A stretch of 64,000 nucleotides of DNA from NCBI GenBank assembly GCA_004194705.1, contig SADC01001345.1:1-64000 (forward strand), given 5' to 3'. The notes beneath the pieces are model-generated. The model was not told the DNA's origin and searched no databases. It was given only the letters and a program-made list of their open reading frames with translations. Positions 57,709 to 64,000 of this stretch are shown here, one piece after another; positions within the stretch are counted from its first letter, which is position 1, and each line of letters starts with the position of its first letter. The DNA is from Ditylenchus dipsaci (lineage: Eukaryota; Nematoda; Chromadorea; Rhabditida; Anguinidae). Position numbers and translations under genes: made by a program.

Positions 57709-58257
57709 AATGTTAAAAGTGATGTTTTTGCGAGTTAACTTTATTGTTTCGTTTTTGAAATAAAAGTGGGTTATTTGTTTTTTAATTTTAATATCTTTCG
57801 TCTTTAAGGGGAGGAGGGGGATTTTTTCTTCTTTATTTACAATTTTAGTGTCAAAAAGGCTGGTTTCCTCTAATTTCGGTGGTGATTTGCTTGGAATAGC
57901 AAAATTGAGGCAGTTGATGACAGCAAAACAGTGCTGGAAATGGTGGAAATCGATTGATCGATGATTTTTGGATCTAAAGGTAAAAAAACTTAGGGACTTG
58001 AACTTTCGACAAAAGGCGATGCGTATATAAAGTCCTCCCCCCCTTCTTGAGAAAATCCAGCCTCAATTTATTTCCTTTGATGTTTTTTATGAGAATCTAA
58101 ACTCAACAAGGCTGCTTCTGTCCCACTACTTATTAACGAGCATTTTTCAATCTTTCTCAACTCAATCAGAAGTTTTGTCGTTCTTAACCAATCTCGATCA
58201 CATATCTGAACAATTATCTCAGTCTGTCAGTGGTTTTTAATATTACAATTTAAAAAT

Positions 58258-58412
58258 GAGGCGGCCGCAAATGAGTGGGCGCAAATGAGTGGCGCAAATG
58301 AGTTGGGTGCAAACGAGTTGGTCGCAAATGAGTTGGGCGCAAACGAGTTGAGCGCAAATGAGTTGGGCGCAAACTAGTTGGGCCCAAATGAGTTGGGCGC
58401 AAATGAGTAGGA
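58258..58412 (-). repeat. CGCAAATGAGTTGGG tandem repeats in the right arm
   Basis: About ten 15-bp units of GGGCGCAAATGAGTT with point changes. The complementary phrase (TTTGCGCCCAACTC) occurs two or three times in the left arm at 57048-57090. The stop-free minus-strand frame is caused by the repeat. Confidence 0.85.
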
Positions 58413-58639
58413 ACCGTTTGTTCATTTATGTAGTTTCTGTAGCTGAAGTCATTGTTTTGGTGTTAACAGACCCTGCATAAGACACGGTTTTGGGAAGGGT
58501 ACAATGCTTTTCATTACTTTCGGCTAAATCTAAAATGTTGAATTCTGGAAGTACACCTGTTCATGGAAGGTCCCAGATGTTTTTTCCTAAGCATCCTGAG
58601 GCTTCCTAGAACTTTAAACCATATTTTAGTCAAGAAAAG

Positions 58640-58722
58640 TCATGTTTGCTGTCACCGGGATTCGAACCTGTAGCCTTATGAATCAAACAAAAAGCTATTA
58701 AACAAAACGCCAAAATGTCGAT
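58640..58722 (-). repeat. tRNA-like sequence, decayed
   Basis: On the minus strand: GGCGTTTTGTTTAATAGC (poor A box), GATTCATAAGGC (a CAT anticodon loop-like segment) and GGTTCGAATCCCGGTGACAG (a perfect B box). The D arm does not fold, so it is not a functional tRNA. Probably the head of a SINE. Other isolated B-box matches on the minus strand lie at about 59490-59510 and 36605-36625. Confidence 0.4.
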
Positions 58723-58879
58723 GAATTCACCTGTCGATGAATTAACCATCGATGAATTCACCGTTCCCCGTTACTTACTCTAAACTTACAAGTAATCTTC
58801 AAGTTACTAATAGTCGAGTTACTAACAATCTTGTTAACAACTGAAAAGATAAAATTAAAAATGCACGTATAGCAGGGAT

Positions 58880-60385
58880 CGGATCTGTCTTTTATTGTGA
58901 ATCCTGTTTGATAGGACCAAAACTGCGATTTCATCCACCCAAATCCCGAAATCTAGGGTAGGTACCTCCTGGTCAGCTGGATATCCACCTGGATGGCCTG
59001 AAAAAATAAAAAGTGGTCAAATTGAAAAACCAATAATGATTTCATTTGTAAAATTGTATGGTAAATCCTGTTTGATAGGACCAAAACCACGATTTCAACT
59101 ACCCTAACCTCAAAATCCGGGGTAGATACCCTGGTCCAGTTGGATATCCATTTGGGGCGTTATGCCGATTGATCAACACCGAATTGATCCATACCGAATT
59201 GGTCCATACCGAATACCGTATTTACTCTAATAGTAGCCCCCCCTGATTCAAAATCGTGTTTTTGGCGTTGTGTTTTTGACCCACTTTTCAAAAACTTTTC
59301 TCAGGCAAGTTATACCTCATTTTGTAGCTCATCTCACTGACTACAAAATGAGTGGTAATTTGCATGAAACAGCCTTCAAAAAGTGGGTCGAAAACGCTAT
59401 GCCACAAACACGATTTTGAACGAGGGGGGGCTACTATTAGAGTAAATACGGTAGTATCTAAACCACCTGAGTAGTGTTCTTTACAGTCATGAGGGGTTCG
59501 AACCATCAACCTCAAAACTTTGCGGGAATTTAAATTTTTTAGTCTGAACCAACCAACCAAGTGGTCGTCAACTTGAATCAAATTTTTTTTACGTTTTTCA
59601 TGTTCCAAAATCTGTACGCTGAAGATGGTTTGATAATAGTGAAATAAGGTTTTCAATGGTATTTTTGAGTATTGGGAGACAATTGATTCTACGGAAACTC
59701 GATTGCACCAAAACTCAATAAATACCCTAGGAACCGGCATTTTACCATTATTAAACCATCTTCAGCATGACCGAATTAGTCCAGATAACACGTTTTGAAG
59801 CCTGAAAAGTGGAAATTTTGCTCCAAGTGGACGACCACTTGTTTCGGTTGGTTCAGACTGAAAAATTTAAATTCCCGCAAAATTTTTCAAATTTGAAAAA
59901 CTTTAAATTATTTGAAAAGTGTGGACCAAATCATGTGTGGACCAAATCATGTGTGCGGACTAATTCGGTATGGAACAATTTGGTGTGGATCAATTCGCTT
60001 AACGCCCGTAAATGGATATCCACCTGACCAAAAGGTACCCATGTCGAGCTTTGGGTTCTGGGTAGGTGAAATAAGGATTTTGGTCTTATGAAACCTTAAT
60101 CGCATCACAATTTTACGTTTGATAGCATGGTTTGCTTTTGATTGAAATCTTTTTAAATTTTCAAGTTATCCAGGTGGGTATCCATCTGGACCAGGGGTAC
60201 CCTGATTTGGGGGTTCGGGTGGGTCAAAATCGGGATTTTTGTCTTGTCAACCCAATTACTTACACGATTTCACATATGATAGCATGGTTTGTTTTTCAAA
60301 CTATCGAAAAATAATTTTTCACGTTCTCTAGGTGGATATTCACCTGGTTAGTTAATACCTAACCCAGGTTTTGGGGTTTCGGTGG
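58880..60385. mobile_element. Composite fold-back repeat of 165-190-bp units
   Basis: The right side (60000-60385) has about three tandem units, each with a ATCCACCTGGACC, GGTACC, GGGTTC-GGGTGGG, GATAGCATGGTTTG order. The left side (58880-59160) has two units inverted. Next inward, CGTTATGCCGATTGATC/GATCAATTCGCTTAACGCCC pair, and the centre (59556-59850) is the CAAGTGGTCGTC palindrome. Copies A and B near 34-37 kb contain the same units. Confidence 0.7.
59214..59453. mobile_element. ACCGTATTT-family MITE, subtype 2
   Basis: TACCGTATTTACTCTAATAGTAGCC and GGCTACTATTAGAGTAAATACGGTA are the ends, 240 bp. The interior (GCGTTGTGTTTTTGACCC, GCTCATCTCACTGACTACAAAATGAG) matches 51253-51502. It inserted into the composite repeat beside a GGTCCATACCGAATA phrase. 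Confidence 0.9.
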
Positions 60386-61636
60386 GGAAAATCGTGAATT
60401 TGAAAAAAAAATAAAAAAAAAAAATAAAAGTAAAATTACCTAATGCTGATTTGGAATGCAGTATTTTTCCCACCTGGAAGTTTTCCATGGACATTTAGAC
60501 ATTCAGCCATTTGGAAAAACTCTGTGGGGCACAAAAATAGCTAATGCAACTAAATCAAAGAACTCAGTCCCATTACAGTCAAATTTCAGCTAAAAATAAT
60601 CATAAAAAAGTTAATAAAATGATACAAAAGCACAAAAATTATTATCGAAGATCCCAGCCACCAATTTTGACATGAAATATAAAAAACTAAAAGTTTTAAA
60701 AAATATAAATTTCAGTTATGCCACATCAGACATTCCACAAGCTTCCACCTCCTTCAACACAAGGTTTCAGCAATTTTAACACTCAAGCCATAATCATAAC
60801 TGTTTTCAGCAATGGCATAGAAGCACAACCACGACATCGTAGCCATTCCTACAAATCCCAGCACAAACTAAGCACACAACCTTGGACTAGAGATTATCTT
60901 TGCAAGGTCTACACGCCACTACCTCTTCATACATTCATCCTTATGAGTACTACGGCCACAACCTGCTAAATGAATCACTGGAGGGGGTAGAGGTATGGAT
61001 GAAAGAGCAGCCATTGAAGTAAGAAAAAAAATTATGTTTCCTAGTTTTTACAGTAAAAGTTTTAATTTCAGCTTGAGAAGATTCCCAAGGCATGACAGAG
61101 TGAGACTAAAAATCGCAGGTGAGACACTTTTTTTTGGTTGATTCCTATCAAAGCGATTTAAAAAGGTTTTATAAAATCTAATTTTTATTTCGTTGGGTTC
61201 AAAATTTTTTTCAGTCATAACATTATTTGTAATTTCATATGGAACGAGGATTGACTGGACTGGATTGACCGTAGAGTCATTTGCAGTCAGTTGGCGGTAA
61301 TTGTATATCTAACAATATGTATGACAATTAGTGGCGATCTCTCGGATTTTAAGCTTGGTTTGTTCGAACTCCTAGTTTAAATTCCAAGAAAATAGAAAGA
61401 AACTGAGGAGTCTCAGAACAAAATATTTCGGCTAAAAATGCGTATTTTATATAAAATTAGAATTTCTCTGTGAGACAGACTAAGACTTTAGACTATGAAA
61501 TTTTTATCATACATTCAAAAAAATTGCACACAAATTTTTTACTGTGAAACACTACTGCTGCTTTATTTAAATAGCCAAATCTTTTTAAAATCCTGGTTCC
61601 TCTTTTTACAAAAGGGTCAACATAGGTATGTATGTA

Positions 61637-63453
61637 AGTAGTATAGTACCCCCTTTTTCGGCGGGTAGCTAAGGAAGGAAAGGAGATTATGAGAGCGGCA
61701 TGAGAGTGAAAATATTCTATGATTCGGGAAAGGTCAAATTAAAATCAAATTTCGAGAATTGTTCAGTTTAATACAATAATTGAAATGTCTTAGTCTAAGC
61801 CTGAACAGTGTTCGAAAGCCAAGCCTAAGTTATTTTAATTTTTTTTGTGATAACCCAAGTGTTAAATAATTATATATGAGCATGAGTTAGTTTTGATTTT
61901 TTGTAATAACACAAGTCTAAAATTATTTAATTTAAAACAATGTTATTTCTTGAACTCTTGTAATAATTTGAGTCTGAAATATCTCTTTGTAAGAGCAATT
62001 CCATTTGTTGCCTATTTAAGCAATTATACCCAATAATTTATACAATGAAACAAATATTCAGACTACTACCAGACTTAAGGTTTCTAAGTTCAGAAAGTTA
62101 TGAAAAAACCTAGCATGAGTATAATTCTAGCTTTTAAAACCGCCGTATTCCAATGCTATATTAGAAAGCCAGTCCATGCACCGGAATACGTTAACTGATC
62201 AAGGGATCATATAAATATTTTTTTTCAAATTTTTTATTTATTTTACTTGTTTCATTTTTTAAATTTTTACAATTTCTGTGAATAAAATTATTCGTACCAA
62301 AAGGGGTAGTTGAATAGCCTTTCTATTACAAGGAGAGTACTTTTTAGACTGCTTTTAGATATTACTGCATGCTTAAATTCTATACAATCAGAAAAATAGA
62401 CTTGTCCTAAACTTGCTTTATTCATAGGTGATATAGACATTTTTAGAATCAAGGGTTAACTAAGTATTTTTACTATTGAGTCAATAATAGCTGAACACAA
62501 TTGTATTTAATAATCTAAAAAGCCAAAAGTTAAAATTGAAAGACTCAAAGGATTAGTAAAAACGATACTTAAAGTACGAGTATAACTTGATTCTAAAACA
62601 TGTTCTATATTCACCTATGAAGCTTTTAAAAGACAAGTGTTAGGACAAGACTTCCTATTTATCTGAATATAATAGAATTCTTACAAACAAGCAATCCACA
62701 GTAATATCTAAAAAGCAGTCTAAAAGTACTCTCCTTGTAATAGAAAGGCTATCGCTCAGACTACAGGATTTTACCTTTTGGTTACGAATAATTTTATTCA
62801 CCAGAAATTGTAAAAATTAAAAAAACATGAAAACAAGTAAAATAAATAAAAAATTTGAAAAAAAATATTTATATGATCCCCTGATCAGTTAACGTATTCC
62901 GGTGCATGGACTGGCTTTCTAATATAGCATTGGAATACGGCGGTTTTAAAAAAGCTAGAATTATACTCATGCTAGGTTTTTCACATAACTGTTCTGAACT
63001 TAGAAACCTTAAGTCTGGGGTAGCTAGTCTGAATATTTGTTTCATTGTTATAAATATATTGGGTATAATTGCTTAAATAGGCAACAAATGGAATTGCTCT
63101 TACAAAGAGATATTTCAGACTCAAATTATTACAAGAGTTCAAGAAATAACATTGTTTTAAATTAAATAATTTTAGACTTGTGTTATTACAAAAATCAAAA
63201 CTAACTCATGCTCATATATAATTATTTAACACTTGGGTTATCACAAAAAAATTAAAATAACTTAGGCTTGGCTTTCGAACACTGTTCAGGCTTAGACTAA
63301 GACATTTCAATTATTGTATTAAACTGAACAATTCTCGAAATTTGATTTTAATTTGACCTTTCCCGAATCATAGAATATTTTCACTCTCATGCCGCTCTCA
63401 TAATCTCCTTTCCTTCCTTAGCTACCCGCCGAAAAAGGGGGTACTATACTACT
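61637..63453. mobile_element. 1.8-kb fold-back element with arms of about 850 bp
   Basis: AGTAGTATAGTACCCCCTTTTTCGG and its mirror CCGAAAAAGGGGGTACTATACTACT are the ends, flanked by TA (61635-61636, 63454-63455), or by TATGTA if the boundary is read one base differently. The outer 690 bp of the arms are near-identical; the inner part drifts to a centre near 62545. There is no coding region. It lies just 3' of the exon 61072-61118, probably in its intron. Confidence 0.85.
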
Positions 63454-63831
63454 TATGTAGGTGTATCCACTGAGTAGTGCTCATATTGTATTACATTCTC
63501 TGTTAGCTATGTAAATGTGTGCGTTTTTGACTAGCTGAGTTAGTAATACACCTTTTCTCCCCGTTCACACAATTACTCACCACTATCCCAAAAGTTTTAT
63601 TCTCACTAGTTTAGGAAAATATGTTGATCTTCAAGATTTAAGCAGCAGCAAAGCAGTTTTCATTTTATCTTTTGTCGGGAACTTCTTTGTGCTTGTGAAA
63701 AAAAATTATTGTTTGCTTTAGTGATTTGATGTGAAGCATCAATCAAATTTGAATTAAGCATGGCTTTTTAAAATAAATCTAGCAAATTTTTCTTGTTAGC
63801 TTTTTTGAAATCCTGTTAACTTATCATTCAA

Positions 63832-64000
63832 TACCATATTTACGTCAATAAAGGGCCTGGGTGAACCCCTTGGAAATCAGAAAAAGTTGGTCGATTTTGA
63901 AATTTTTGAGTGTTCACTCAATATCTGAAAAGTGAAATCTGCAGAGCTCGGTTAAGAAAATGCAAAAAACATAGGTGCAAAATATAAAGTACAGGCTGAG
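63832..64000. mobile_element. ACCGTATTT-family MITE cut by the window edge
   Basis: TACCATATTTACGTCAATAAAGGG, then GATTTTGAAATTTTTGAGTGTTCACTC and GCAGAGCTCGGTTAAGAAAATGC follow the layout of other members. The right end lies beyond the window. Confidence 0.65.

Larger units (their letters stand above)
56951..58762. mobile_element. 1.8-kb inverted-repeat transposon carrying a two-exon gene
   Basis: GGTGAATTCATCGACAGGTG... at the left (56951) and CACCTGTCGATGAATT...GATGAATTCACC at the right (to 58762) are inverted; the next inner blocks GGCGTTTTGTTT and GTTTGTTC also pair. Further in, GTAATATTGAAAAACCACC faces GGTTTTTAATATTAC, and GCGCCC/CGCAAATGAGTTGG phrase repeats lie in both arms. The right arm is longer (58222-58762) and includes a tRNA-like patch. 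No target duplication is obvious. The enclosed gene is described separately. Confidence 0.65.
56234..61118 (+). pseudogene. Ser/Gln-rich gene of unknown function, disrupted or misframed (partial)
   Basis: Exon 56234-56450 (CAG acceptor, GTGAGT donor, ends phase 2) encodes SANASSSQSTAIPSTTRTSK, KLFEFSSTSIHFWKKKSPLN and LQQVFRKEVNKKE. Exon 60716-61018 can continue in phase as IYATSDIPQASTSFNTRFQQ, later TTSSYIHPYEYYGHNLLNES and LEGVEVWMKEQPL. A 53-bp intron then leads to 61072-61118 (NLRRFPRHDRVRLKIA). In this frame the middle exon has TAA at 60777 and TAG at 60840 and 60888. A different frame is open for 83 codons over 60718-60969 but does not lead into the tail. So either the gene is decaying, or the exon has an undetected intron or base error. 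The 4.3-kb intron contains the elements at 56951-58762 and about 58880-60380. No homologue recognised. Confidence 0.4.

Noticed and set aside
60716..61018. Nuclear genetic code with TAA/TAG read as glutamine
   Set aside because: Bax inhibitor-1 and the pectate lyase end at the expected place with TAA and TAG, so reassignment is not supported.
1..64000. CRISPR array
   Set aside because: The regular repeats are contiguous tandem units or inverted repeats without unique spacers, and the genome is eukaryotic.

Overview
The window is about one third G+C, rich in transposons, and eukaryotic. Its genes are split by spliceosomal introns: tight ones of about 47-60 bp and long ones swollen by mobile elements. 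The host genes are animal-like (a Bax inhibitor-1 protein and a GT31 glycosyltransferase). There is also a broken family-3 pectate lyase, a family that animals hold mainly as horizontally acquired copies in plant-feeding nematodes. Short introns plus PL3 suggest a plant-associated nematode, but other invertebrates cannot be excluded from the sequence alone.

Layout. 0-5.8 kb: dispersed repeats, a hAT MITE, a G+C-rich repeat island. 5.8-7.7 kb: a multi-exon gene of unknown function with a mariner-type helix-turn-helix exon and Ser/Thr-rich exons. 7.8-15.4 kb: MITEs, a 1.3-kb fold-back with TTAA ends, a Tigger/pogo transposase remnant (minus strand). 15.4-18.8 kb: Bax inhibitor-1 gene in eight exons, with a hAT MITE in its 1.8-kb intron. 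18.8-25.8 kb: mainly MITEs. 25.9-32.7 kb: a GT31 beta-1,3-glycosyltransferase gene over five or six exons. 33.4-37.1 kb: a large duplicated repeat with three minisatellite arrays. 38.3-39.8 kb: frameshifted PL3 pectate lyase. 40.0-40.9 kb: a fold-back MITE related to one of the lyase introns. 41.1-44.1 kb: second Tigger remnant. 44.28-48.32 kb: a 4,042-bp hAT transposon with a perfect 8-bp target duplication and a degraded transposase. 49.9-55.7 kb: MITEs, a Tc1-like element inserted beside fragments of a Brinker/pogo-type gene. 56.2-61.1 kb: exons of a Ser/Gln-rich gene; the long intron holds a 1.8-kb inverted-repeat transposon that carries its own two-exon gene. 61.6-63.5 kb: a second large fold-back.

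No operon-like organisation is visible. The host genes appear unrelated in function. The dominant process is repeated insertion of non-autonomous DNA transposons (hAT, Tc1/mariner/pogo, TTAA-type), including into introns. The most interesting observation is that one intron of the acquired pectate lyase is itself mostly MITE sequence.
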